DNA of 10,386 bases from Bacteroidales bacterium (GTDB lineage: Bacteria > Bacteroidota > Bacteroidia > Bacteroidales > UBA932), in assembly GCA_021443605.1 (NCBI GenBank), contig JABUTQ010000207.1, positions 1 to 10,386 on the forward strand, in the 5' to 3' direction. Below, piece after piece: positions 1 through 6,909 of the stretch (position 1 is its first letter; each line of letters opens with the position of its first letter). Position numbers and translations under genes: made by a program. The notes beneath the pieces are model-generated. The model made no database searches. It saw only the letters and a list, made by a program, of their open reading frames with translations, and was not told the origin of the DNA.

Positions 1-737
1 CGGGGATGAGACTTATGGTCGATTTTCACTACAGCGACAACTGGGCGGATCCCGCCAAGCAATACAAACCGTCGTCCTGGGCATCCCTTTCGGGAACACA
101 GTTGCAGAATGCCGTGATGGAGCATACTGCCGATATTCTCAATGCCTTGAAATCGGCCGGAATCACCCCAGAATGGGTGCAAGTCGGAAATGAAGTTACA
201 AATGGAATGATTTGGCCCGACGGCAAGATAGAGAACAACAACTTCACAAACTTTGTCCAATTGTTCAATGCCGGTTACGCCTCTGTCAAAAACGTATTTC
301 CGGATGCAAAGGTTATCCTCCACATCGACAATGGATATGATGCAGCCCGTTTCAAATGGTTTTTTGACGGAATGAAGGCGGCAGGCTGCAAATACGATGT
401 GATAGGGATGTCAATATATCCTTCGTATGTGCTTGAAGGGGGTAAAGAGGTCCCGATATCAACCACTGTTTCGAAGATGCTGAACAATATAAACACTTGT
501 ATATCAGCATACGGCAAGCCAGTGATGATATGCGAGGCGGGAATGCCATGGGACAGGGCCGCAGAATGCCGACAGTTCCTCTCATCCCTCATCAACGGTA
601 CCAAAGACAACAAGAACGTCCTCGGATTGTTCTATTGGGAGCCGCAGCAGAATCCAAACGTGTGGGGAGATTACACTCTCGGCGCCTTTGACAGCGGGAG
701 CCGTGCTACTGAAGCGTTCGATGCTTTTAAAAGATAA
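1..737 (+). CDS. Arabinogalactan endo-beta-1,4-galactanase, GH53, 5'-truncated by the window edge
   Basis: This is the C-terminal part of a GH53 enzyme, which hydrolyses internal beta-1,4-galactosyl bonds of galactan and type I arabinogalactan. The frame is open to the left edge, so the start lies outside; residues here are numbered from the ATG at 6, which is internal. DFHYSDNWADP (residues 6-16) is the family's HYSD strand. VQVGNE (58-63) carries the expected acid/base Glu63, followed by the typical NGMIWP. MICEAGMPW (174-182) carries the expected nucleophile Glu177. FYWEP and a closing GAFDSGSRATEAF segment end the TIM barrel, with no extra C-terminal domain. Any signal peptide or lipobox would be in the missing part, so cellular location is unknown. 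The TAA is 16 bases before malQ, suggesting one transcript. Family assignment is firm; the exact substrate is inferred from the family. Confidence 0.95.
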   Translation, partial: GMRLMVDFHYSDNWADPAKQYKPSSWASLSGTQLQNAVMEHTADILNALKSAGITPEWVQVGNEVTNGMIWPDGKIENNNFTNFVQLFNAGYASVKNVFPDAKVILHIDNGYDAARFKWFFDGMKAAGCKYDVIGMSIYPSYVLEGGKEVPISTTVSKMLNNINTCISAYGKPVMICEAGMPWDRAAECRQFLSSLINGTKDNKNVLGLFYWEPQQNPNVWGDYTLGAFDSGSRATEAFDAFKR

Positions 738-753
738 TAAATTATAATACAAT

Positions 754-3177
754 ATGTTAGTCTATTTCAATCTCAATTTCAAGACTTACTTCGGTCAGAA
801 CCTCTTCATAGAGTTTGGAGACGGAAAACTGACTCAGATGAGTTATGTAAAGGACAGCGTATGGGGCTGTCAGCTAAAGAAGACAGGTCGTCTGCAATAT
901 CGTTATCTTGTAATCAATCCGGACGGAAGTAGAATGTACGAGGCCGGGGGCTTTAGGGAGATTTCTCTCTCAAAGAGTTGTGAATCAGTCGTTTTTTATG
1001 ACAGTTTCCAAGGATATGACGATAATGCCCCGTTCCTGACCGCCACTTTTACCAAGATATTCTTCCCCCACAAGGAGCAAGTGTCAAAGGTAGGGGCAAC
1101 AGATGGTGAAATCACAATAAGGGCCACAGTGCCGAACGTTCCGTCTGAGAAGGCGGTTTACTTCTCCGGAAACGACGGCTGGTCCGATATCCGCAAGATG
1201 ATATATGTGGGGAATGGTCGCTGGGAGATACACCTTGATTCCACCATGCTTCCCTCGTTGTATGAGTTCAAGTTCATCCTGGCGAATGATGGTGATGAAC
1301 CGTCTGATTTTCAGTGGGAAAAAGGGGAGAACCACCGTCTTTTCATTCGCGAGGGGGGATATGACGGGGCTGTGGTTTTCGAGCATTCCCGCGTTGCGCT
1401 TCCCTGCCCGCGGCCACGCCTTCGCGGCACCGCAATCCCTGTGTTCTCGCTCCGCTCCAATAACGGATGCGGCGTGGGTGAGTTCTTGGACATCAAGCTT
1501 TTCGCCGACTGGGCAGCGAGGACAGGACAGAACATAATACAGATTCTCCCAATCAACGACACTACGTCTACCGGCACTTGGACCGATTCGTATCCGTATA
1601 GCGGAATCACAGTTATGGGGCTTCACATGTTATACCTCAACATTGAGGCTGTCGGGGAACTTCCGGCTTCCCATAAAAAGAGGCTGAAAGCTGCAAAGAC
1701 AGAGCTTAATGCTCTCAATCAGGTTGATTATGAAAAAGTTATGGCTATTAAAAAGGAGTTTGCGGCCATTCTTTTCAAGAAGTATTCAAAAGAGGTGTTT
1801 GCAAGTGCGGCATATAAGGAGTGGTTGGACGGCAATTCCGACTGGCTTCTTCCGTATTGCGCTTTCTGCGCTTTGAGAGACAAGTTCGGCACTGCAGATT
1901 TTTCAAAATGGGGCGAGTATTCAAAATATGACAAGAAATTGCCAATCAAACTGTTTGTCCGCGGCACAGATACCGGCGAGGCTATGGCGCTCAGTATGTT
2001 TGTTCAGTATAATCTGCATATTCAGCTGAAAGAAGCGGTGGAATATGCTCATTCAAAGGGGATTGCACTCAAGGGCGATATCCCTATCGGAATCACCCCG
2101 AACAGCGTGGAAGCGTGGACTTCACCCGAATTGTTCAATATGGACTCACAGGCGGGAGCTCCGCCCGATGCTTTCTCGGAGGATGGCCAGAACTGGGGCT
2201 TCCCGACATACAACTGGGACAGGATGGAGCAGGACGGATATGCGTGGTGGCGTGGCCGCTTCCGCAAGATGGCGGAATATTTCGATGCATATCGTATAGA
2301 CCATGTGCTTGGTTTCTTCCGCATTTGGGAGATTCCCGCAGCACACGGCATTTCGATGCTTGGACACTTTTCACCTGCTCTGCCATATACCGAAGATGAG
2401 ATTCGCTCTAATGGCATTCCGTTCAACGGGCCGTCGGTTGCAGGGGAGAGACACGGTCTCTTTGTTGATGATCCGCACCATCCGGGATACTTCCATCCTG
2501 CCATCGGTGCCAGAAAATCAGATGAGTACAACTCATTGGAGCAGTGGCAGAAATCGGCGTTCGACAATCTCTACGACGATTTCTTCTTCCGTCGCAACGA
2601 CAGTTTCTGGAAGAGCCAGGCAATGCACAAACTACCTGTACTTGTGGCATCTACGGGGATGCTCACTTGTGCAGAGGACCTCGGGATGATTCCGGCTTGT
2701 GTCCCCGATGTGATGGAATCGTTGAAGATTCTCACACTCGAGGTTCAGAGGATGCCAAAGAATCCCGCCGAAGAATTTTCGCTCCCTTGGACATATCCTT
2801 ATAGATGTGTAAGCACTACCGGCTCGCACGACACTTCCACTTTGCGTGCCTGGTGGGAAGAAGACGGTGCGGCTTCGCAACGCTATTTCAACGAGGTTCT
2901 CCATCAAAGTGGCGAGGCTCCCAAGTTCTGCGAACCTTGGGTATGCGAGATGATAATAAAGGATCATTTGGATTCGGCAGCTATGCTTACAATCCTCCCT
3001 TGGCAGGATTGGATGTCGGTTGACGGAGACCTCCGTGCAGAGAATCCTCAGGCAGAACGCATCAACGTGCCTGCAAATCCGAAGCACTACTGGCGATACA
3101 GAATGCATCTTACAATAGAGTATCTGCTCGGAGAGGATAAACTGAACAATCATCTCAAAGAATTGATTGTTAATTAG
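754..3177 (+). CDS. malQ: 4-alpha-glucanotransferase (amylomaltase), CBM20-GH77
   Basis: MalQ is a cytoplasmic enzyme that transfers alpha-1,4-glucan segments between maltooligosaccharides and releases glucose, feeding maltodextrin and glycogen metabolism. The 807-residue protein has no signal peptide. Residues about 1-110 and 120-215 look like two starch-binding modules (CBM20; FSGNDGW then YEFKFIL and W in the second), as in Bacteroides MalQ, and GH77 fills about 225-800. Catalytic residues by family pattern are Asp516 in YRIDHVLGF (nucleophile), Glu641 in CAEDLG (acid/base) and Asp693 in GSHDTST. KGDIPIGI and GAPPD (468-472) with GQNWGFPTYNW are also classic. It seems somewhat shorter than the roughly 890 residues I recall for Bacteroides homologues, but every core motif is present. 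The ATG at 754 fits the usual N-terminus (MLVYFNLNFKTYFG); the upstream sequence is A/T-rich without an SD motif. It lies between GH53 and a membrane protein whose ATG begins 2 bases after its TAG. Confidence 0.95.
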   Translation: MLVYFNLNFKTYFGQNLFIEFGDGKLTQMSYVKDSVWGCQLKKTGRLQYRYLVINPDGSRMYEAGGFREISLSKSCESVVFYDSFQGYDDNAPFLTATFTKIFFPHKEQVSKVGATDGEITIRATVPNVPSEKAVYFSGNDGWSDIRKMIYVGNGRWEIHLDSTMLPSLYEFKFILANDGDEPSDFQWEKGENHRLFIREGGYDGAVVFEHSRVALPCPRPRLRGTAIPVFSLRSNNGCGVGEFLDIKLFADWAARTGQNIIQILPINDTTSTGTWTDSYPYSGITVMGLHMLYLNIEAVGELPASHKKRLKAAKTELNALNQVDYEKVMAIKKEFAAILFKKYSKEVFASAAYKEWLDGNSDWLLPYCAFCALRDKFGTADFSKWGEYSKYDKKLPIKLFVRGTDTGEAMALSMFVQYNLHIQLKEAVEYAHSKGIALKGDIPIGITPNSVEAWTSPELFNMDSQAGAPPDAFSEDGQNWGFPTYNWDRMEQDGYAWWRGRFRKMAEYFDAYRIDHVLGFFRIWEIPAAHGISMLGHFSPALPYTEDEIRSNGIPFNGPSVAGERHGLFVDDPHHPGYFHPAIGARKSDEYNSLEQWQKSAFDNLYDDFFFRRNDSFWKSQAMHKLPVLVASTGMLTCAEDLGMIPACVPDVMESLKILTLEVQRMPKNPAEEFSLPWTYPYRCVSTTGSHDTSTLRAWWEEDGAASQRYFNEVLHQSGEAPKFCEPWVCEMIIKDHLDSAAMLTILPWQDWMSVDGDLRAENPQAERINVPANPKHYWRYRMHLTIEYLLGEDKLNNHLKELIVN

Positions 3178-3179
3178 AT

Positions 3180-3569
3180 ATGAAATTCTTTAGGCCATCG
3201 GTCAGCCCTTGGCGAAACTTTTTCAAGGCGATGTGCGTGGTGGTGCTCTTTATGGCACTCCACGCTGTCGCTTCGTATTTGCTGCACTATACGTCTTTCG
3301 GCGATTCGCTCGTTCTTACCTGCCTCACCGTGGCTATGGTGTTCTGCGTGCTTGCATTGTATGATATTCCTTTGGACATTTTTCTCAGTCTGGCATTTCT
3401 GAGCTGCTTTGCAGGATTTTGGATGGGGACAGAGATTCCGAGAAGGATTGTGTCAAGCGGTGTTGAGCCCGGGATTGACATACACGTGATTACCACGGCA
3501 GGTGTGACGCTGGTTCTCGGCCTTGTCAATATCTTCATTTCCAATTCGATAAACAGACATAAAAAATAG
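3180..3569 (+). CDS. Small four-helix membrane protein resembling a LytS-kinase sensor module
   Basis: I do not recognise this 129-residue protein as a named family. It has four clear hydrophobic segments (about 15-37, 43-62, 64-83, 101-123) and a basic C-terminus (NRHKK), with no enzyme motif. Aligned without gaps at an offset of 9, residues 14-83 match residues 5-74 of kinase 2 (5492-6643) at 19 of 70 positions by eye, including HA...YL.H (28-36), LT.LT..MV (46-54) and G..MG (79-83). It therefore looks like a detached sensor module of that kinase. The ATG lies 2 bases after the malQ stop, implying translational coupling. Its own TAG is followed two codons later, in the same frame, by the TTG of kinase 1. 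It may be a separate membrane partner of kinase 1, or the N-terminal piece of a split kinase. The coding call is good; the function is inferred. Confidence 0.8.
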   Translation: MKFFRPSVSPWRNFFKAMCVVVLFMALHAVASYLLHYTSFGDSLVLTCLTVAMVFCVLALYDIPLDIFLSLAFLSCFAGFWMGTEIPRRIVSSGVEPGIDIHVITTAGVTLVLGLVNIFISNSINRHKK

Positions 3570-3578
3570 AGGACATTG
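3567..3578 (+). other. Junction: TAG stop, two sense codons, TTG start in the same frame
   Basis: The membrane-protein frame ends AAA AAA TAG (stop at 3567-3569) and continues AGG ACA TTG into the kinase 1 frame with no frame change. AGAGGA (3568-3573) is SD-like but ends only 2 bases before the TTG, closer than a normal spacing. No ATG occurs in frame until codon 62 of the kinase, beyond its first membrane helix, and the only GTGs before that lie inside the helix. TTG at 3576 is therefore the best initiation codon, probably dependent on termination-reinitiation. The alternative is that one longer kinase gene has been interrupted by an amber codon. Confidence 0.6.
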
Positions 3579-4703
3579 AGCATAAGGGATTCATACGGAG
3601 GTGTACGCGGCTTATTTTACCTGTTTGTTATCACGGGGCTGGTGATAGTTGTGCGTATAGTCGTGGAGAATCTCCTGCCGCTGTTTTACACTTCTCTCGG
3701 CCTCTATTTCAGTGATTTTCTGTTTCAGACACTTTCGAACTATTCGCTGACCATAGGTATGGGAATAGCGGACACGTTGATAGTGAGGAAGTTAGTTTCA
3801 ACATACGGCTATAAGAACGATTATGGAGTGCGATGGCGCCGCCTTTTGGCGGAGATAGCGCTGGTGCTGGTATTGTCACTTGCAACGGCGTTCCTTTACC
3901 GCAACGACCAGATGCATTCTATGCCGGACGGGACCCGGTTCTTCTCCAACGTCTTCCTTTTTATCTTTATGGTCTATGTGCTGTTCAATGCAATCGTGGT
4001 TGCAGTGGTGGATGTCGTGAGCTATATCCGATACAAAGATAAGGTGGCGTTTGAAGATGAGGTTCGAGAGAGGGTGAACGCATCATTCCGCTATCAGCTG
4101 CTCAAGAGCGAGACCAATCCCCATTTTCTTTTCAACTGCCTCAACGTGCTCGATTATCTCATCCAGACCGACACCGAAAAGGCGGGGGCATATACAAGGA
4201 GGCTGGCTAAGGTGTATCGGTATCTCCTTCAAACGGAACAGCAGCCGTATGTCACTCTCGAAGAGGAGCTTAGCTTTGTAGAGGACTATCGTTCGCTGCT
4301 AAATGAGCGTTTCGGGGAGGCGCTTCTTATCTCTGTGGATATTCCTGCTGAATTGAAGGATGCACGGGTTGTGCCTGCCTCTCTGCAGATTCTTATAGAG
4401 AATGCTGTCAAGCACAATGTGGTGTCGAAAGCTCGTCCGTTAAGGATATCTGTTACCGCCGATACCGCTGATAAAAGCCTATGCGTGGAAAACAATCTGC
4501 AGGAAAGGGGTATAAATGTCCCTTTGGAGCAGATGACGATGGGGGCGGAGAGTGCTTCTCGTCCTAATGGAGGAGCATCTTCAGACAACGGCACCGGTAT
4601 CGGCCTGAAAAACTTGCGCCAGCAATGCATCATCGTCTTTGACCGCCCCATCACCATCACCCGCAGCGAAACAACCTACATCGTCCGCGTCCCATACAGA
4701 TAA
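3576..4703 (+). CDS. LytS/YehU-type sensor histidine kinase (kinase 1)
   Basis: This 375-residue inner-membrane histidine kinase belongs to the His_kinase (PF06580) group that pairs with LytTR regulators. About four hydrophobic segments occupy residues 12-33, 56-72, 89-108 and 122-150, followed by a short linker. NPHFLFN (181-187) contains the phosphoacceptor His183. The N-box LIENAVKHN is at 273-281 (Asn276), and the G-box NGTGIGLKNL at 338-347. A Gly/Ser-rich stretch of about 20 residues (320-338) precedes the G-box and is absent from kinase 2. All catalytic motifs are intact. The TTG start was chosen because no better codon exists. It is the last gene of the GH53-malQ operon and converges on the LytTR regulator with 13 bases between stops, so that regulator is the likely phosphotransfer partner (inference). 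Its kinase core is clearly paralogous to kinase 2. Confidence 0.88.
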   Translation: MSIRDSYGGVRGLFYLFVITGLVIVVRIVVENLLPLFYTSLGLYFSDFLFQTLSNYSLTIGMGIADTLIVRKLVSTYGYKNDYGVRWRRLLAEIALVLVLSLATAFLYRNDQMHSMPDGTRFFSNVFLFIFMVYVLFNAIVVAVVDVVSYIRYKDKVAFEDEVRERVNASFRYQLLKSETNPHFLFNCLNVLDYLIQTDTEKAGAYTRRLAKVYRYLLQTEQQPYVTLEEELSFVEDYRSLLNERFGEALLISVDIPAELKDARVVPASLQILIENAVKHNVVSKARPLRISVTADTADKSLCVENNLQERGINVPLEQMTMGAESASRPNGGASSDNGTGIGLKNLRQQCIIVFDRPITITRSETTYIVRVPYR

Positions 4704-4716
4704 CGGCTTGAATTTC

Positions 4717-5478
4717 TTATTGTTGCATCCATTCGATGAAGTCGATTGTTCTGGATCGTGAGACGGTAAAGTCTGGCGTGAAATTCCAGTATTTGGGAGT
4801 CTTGCAGCTGACGGAAATCATCATTCTCCCTCCGATAAGTTTTGTGATGCTCTCAATAGAACTTTTTGAAATGATGCATCTGCGGCTGATTCTGAAAAAT
4901 AGCGAATCGTCTGCCGTTTCGGAGATTGAATCAAGGGAACTGTCTATTACATAGGCGTTTCCATCGAGTGTGACTACATAGTTGTTTTTCTCTTCGGAAT
5001 AAAAGTATGCCACTTCAGCAGTCTTCACCGGGATGAGCCGGTTGTTGACGGGAATCAGAAAGCGCTCCTTGCGAATTACAGGTTCTCCGGTCAAGACAGA
5101 TACGAGCTTCTTCATATCGAAGTTGACTGTCTTCTGGCGGCATCTTTCCACGGCCCTTTCAAGGGCTGCCGGCTCGATTGGCTTGAGCAGGTAATCTATC
5201 CCGCCAACTTCAAATGCCTGTACTGCGTAGTTGTCGTAAGCGGTTGTCATAATCACCATCGCCTTGACTTCGATTTGCCTGAATATTTCGAAGCAGCGGC
5301 CGTCGGAAAGTTCCACGTCCATGAAGATGATGTCTGCACTGTTGTTATGTAACCACTCCACGGTGCCTTTCACTGACGAAGTCTCGCCTGTGACCACGAT
5401 ATCGGGATAATTGTTCGCTATAGTGTCCGAGAGGGCCTTGCGGGCCATTGTTTCGTCTTCAACGATGAGGGCTTTCAT
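4717..5478 (-). CDS. LytR/AlgR-family response regulator (REC-LytTR)
   Basis: This 253-residue cytoplasmic transcription regulator has a receiver domain (1 to about 120) and a LytTR DNA-binding domain (about 138-250). Receiver residues seen are the acidic pair Glu7-Asp8, phosphoacceptor Asp54 in IIFMDVEL, the switch Thr78/Thr79 and Lys99 in YLLKP. In the LytTR part, FFRISRRCIISKSSIESI (194-211) matches the usual FxRxxRSxIVN-like strand, and VSRSRT (239-244) the C-terminal motif. The length is normal for the family. It starts 13 bases after the stop of kinase 2 on the same strand, so the two are cotranscribed with the kinase first. No SD motif precedes the ATG. Phosphorylation by kinase 2, and perhaps kinase 1, would activate DNA binding; a possible target repeat lies before susC. 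The family is certain; the targets are inferred. Confidence 0.95.
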   Translation of the reverse strand: MKALIVEDETMARKALSDTIANNYPDIVVTGETSSVKGTVEWLHNNSADIIFMDVELSDGRCFEIFRQIEVKAMVIMTTAYDNYAVQAFEVGGIDYLLKPIEPAALERAVERCRQKTVNFDMKKLVSVLTGEPVIRKERFLIPVNNRLIPVKTAEVAYFYSEEKNNYVVTLDGNAYVIDSSLDSISETADDSLFFRISRRCIISKSSIESITKLIGGRMMISVSCKTPKYWNFTPDFTVSRSRTIDFIEWMQQ

Positions 5479-5491
5479 AAGTTTTCGTTAT

Positions 5492-6643
5492 TTATAGATT
5501 TAGAAGCGGGAGTGTGACGGAATAATTTCCCGGAGTGTTCTTTATTATGATGTCTTTTTCGCTTCTGTCCATGTAACTTTGTTGTATATATTTGAGCCCC
5601 AGTCCGGTAGATGTCACCGGAGTGAGTTTTGGAATCACGTTGTTCTCTACCGTCACCTTGGATCCGTCTGAAATTATCCGTATCGACAGAGGATTGTCTG
5701 CCATGATAGAATTGTGCTTTATGGCATTCTCCAGAAGCATCTGAATCGAATATGTCACGACTTTCTTTGACATATCATCCTCTCTTATATCCTTTTCTAC
5801 ATTGAGCCCTTCGGGGAAACGCACTTTCATCAACTCGACATACATATCCGCGTAACCAAGCTCCTCCCTGAGAGGCACTACTGCTTCTCTCTCATTCTGA
5901 AGCATATACCGGTACATTCCGGAGAGTTTCCTGATATAGCTTCTCGCCTCGTTATCCTGCCGTTCGGCAACAAGGCAGTCGAGCGTATTGAGACTGTTGA
6001 AGAGAAAATGGGGATTGACCTGCTGTTTGAGATTAGTGTATTGAGATTGGGCAAGATCGGCCTCTTCGTTGGCATGAATTGCTCTGGCATCGGCTTCCCT
6101 CGCGTATCCTGCCAGAAAGACAACTGCCATACAACTTACGGCATAATCCACAATGACATTGAGAACTATATTGTCCTTGTTAAGCGCCTCGGAGAAGAGA
6201 AGAATTACTATCATTCTGATACACAATATGATGACGAATGATGCAAGAAGCCATCCAAGCCCTTTGTCATCAGGTTTTTCCCCTTTGTCTATAAACGAGG
6301 GGGAGATATATGTCAGTCCGAGAATGATATATCCTAACAAGATAGTCGAAAGAAAAGTGGATAGGGTATATACTGCTATCTGGTCTGAGATGGCTTTGCC
6401 TATCAGTGCTGCCACGCGAAATCCCATCAGGAGCCCGAAGACGTTGGCAAGGATTAGTGCGGCTGCCATAAACAGAAGGTTCATCTTGCGGCGGAAGCAC
6501 AGAACCATCACCATAATCATGGTGAGTAAAGTGAGCAACATCTCGTTTGCGATGCCCCCCAAATGGCAAAGATACACCATCAGGGCGTGCCCTGCGGCAA
6601 AGCTTAAAATGATAGTAGTATTGGTGACAAATCTCTTCATCAT
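5492..6643 (-). CDS. LytS/YehU-type sensor histidine kinase (kinase 2)
   Basis: This is a 383-residue inner-membrane histidine kinase. Six hydrophobic segments are visible at about 7-28, 33-50, 54-75, 89-113, 129-151 and 158-180. A helical linker leads to QVNPHFLFNSLN (208-219) with phosphoacceptor His212. The N-box MLLENAIKHN is at 302-311 (Asn306) and the G-box STGLGLKYIQQ at 345-355. The first four helices resemble the 129-residue membrane protein at 3180-3569, and the kinase core resembles kinase 1. Two adjacent ATGs (6641-6643 and 6638-6640) are equally possible starts; the upstream one is used here. It is the promoter-proximal gene of the two-gene operon with the LytTR regulator and is divergent from susC. 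The ligand is unknown: there is no PAS, periplasmic or Y_Y_Y sensor domain, so membrane or small-molecule sensing is the likely mode. Confidence 0.95.
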   Translation of the reverse strand: MMKRFVTNTTIILSFAAGHALMVYLCHLGGIANEMLLTLLTMIMVMVLCFRRKMNLLFMAAALILANVFGLLMGFRVAALIGKAISDQIAVYTLSTFLSTILLGYIILGLTYISPSFIDKGEKPDDKGLGWLLASFVIILCIRMIVILLFSEALNKDNIVLNVIVDYAVSCMAVVFLAGYAREADARAIHANEEADLAQSQYTNLKQQVNPHFLFNSLNTLDCLVAERQDNEARSYIRKLSGMYRYMLQNEREAVVPLREELGYADMYVELMKVRFPEGLNVEKDIREDDMSKKVVTYSIQMLLENAIKHNSIMADNPLSIRIISDGSKVTVENNVIPKLTPVTSTGLGLKYIQQSYMDRSEKDIIIKNTPGNYSVTLPLLNL

Positions 6644-6667
6644 GACCGCAAGTTACTAATATACTTT

Positions 6668-6699
6668 CAAATAAATGCAAATTTTTTTGTTGTGGCGAA
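6668..6699 (-). promoter_or_regulatory. Candidate promoter of the kinase 2-response regulator operon
   Basis: Read on the minus strand, TTCG (6699-6696) is followed after exactly 20 bases by TTTATTTG (6675-6668). The Bacteroidota primary-sigma consensus is TTTG, then 19-21 bases, then TAnnTTTG. Each element has a single mismatch and the spacing is right. The -7 element ends 25 bases before the kinase 2 ATG, giving a short leader. This is a match by eye in A/T-rich DNA. Confidence 0.35.
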
Positions 6700-6750
6700 T
6701 GGCATTTTTCGTGGCTTTACGGCTTAAAATTCATTCATCCCTGAAAATCA

Positions 6751-6780
6751 TCCGTCCATAATCGTTTTCCGTCTGTTCGT
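6751..6780 (+). promoter_or_regulatory. Candidate LytTR-regulator binding site (two direct repeats)
   Basis: TCCGTCCAT (6751-6759) and TCTGTTCGT (6772-6780) each match the published LytTR target pattern [TA][AC][CA]GTTN[AG][TG] at all but one position. They are separated by 12 bases, the spacing reported for AlgR/AgrA/LytR-type direct repeats. The two copies share 6 of 9 bases. The site lies about 130 bases upstream of the susC ATG and in the same intergenic region as the kinase 2-regulator promoter. The pattern is degenerate, so chance remains possible. Confidence 0.35.
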
Positions 6781-6909
6781 CGTCCGACACTTCTATTTGA
6801 CTAATCTTAATTTTAAATTCGCATACACTTGCAAATTGATGTAAATCGAAGAAAACAGGTTACGATTATCACGAAAGATACTACTAATAGTCACAATAAT
6901 TAACAATTT

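Larger units (their letters stand above)
6644..6909. promoter_or_regulatory. Divergent intergenic region between kinase 2 and susC
   Basis: These 266 A/T-rich bases hold no convincing gene. They must carry the promoter of the kinase 2-regulator operon (-) and probably that of susCD (+). A fair Bacteroidota-type promoter for the minus strand and a LytTR-like repeat are listed separately. For susC, TCTATTTG (6792-6799) and TAAATTCG (6814-6821) each differ from the -7 consensus TAnnTTTG at one base, but neither has a good TTTG element 19-21 bases upstream, so the susC start site is not located. The sequence just before the susC ATG is A/T-rich with no SD motif. No strong hairpin or riboswitch-like fold is evident by eye. 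Confidence 0.6.

Noticed and set aside
1084..1626. Open frame of 180 codons on the minus strand within malQ
   Set aside because: It is wholly antisense to well-conserved CBM20/GH77 coding sequence, and its translation shows no recognisable domain. It is a shadow frame.
2632..3153. Open frame of 173 codons on the minus strand within malQ
   Set aside because: It overlaps the GH77 catalytic region (Glu641 and Asp693) in antisense and has no family features.
3561..3569. AAAAAA run before TAG as a programmed frameshift site
   Set aside because: The downstream kinase is in the same frame as the upstream gene, so a shift of one base would not produce a fusion. Only readthrough or reinitiation would.
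3597..3601. GGAGG as an alternative ribosome binding site for kinase 1
   Set aside because: No ATG, GTG or TTG lies in frame at a suitable distance downstream, and later starts fall inside the first membrane helix.
6675..6761. A 28-codon ORF (+) starting MQIFLLWRMAFF in the kinase 2-susC intergenic region
   Set aside because: It is short, lies over the candidate minus-strand promoter, has no SD motif and follows simple A/T-rich composition. Nothing separates it from chance.
6879..6890. Short inverted repeat ACTACTAATAGT before susC
   Set aside because: Four-base arms around a four-base loop are too weak for a terminator or a convincing operator, and are expected by chance in A/T-rich DNA.
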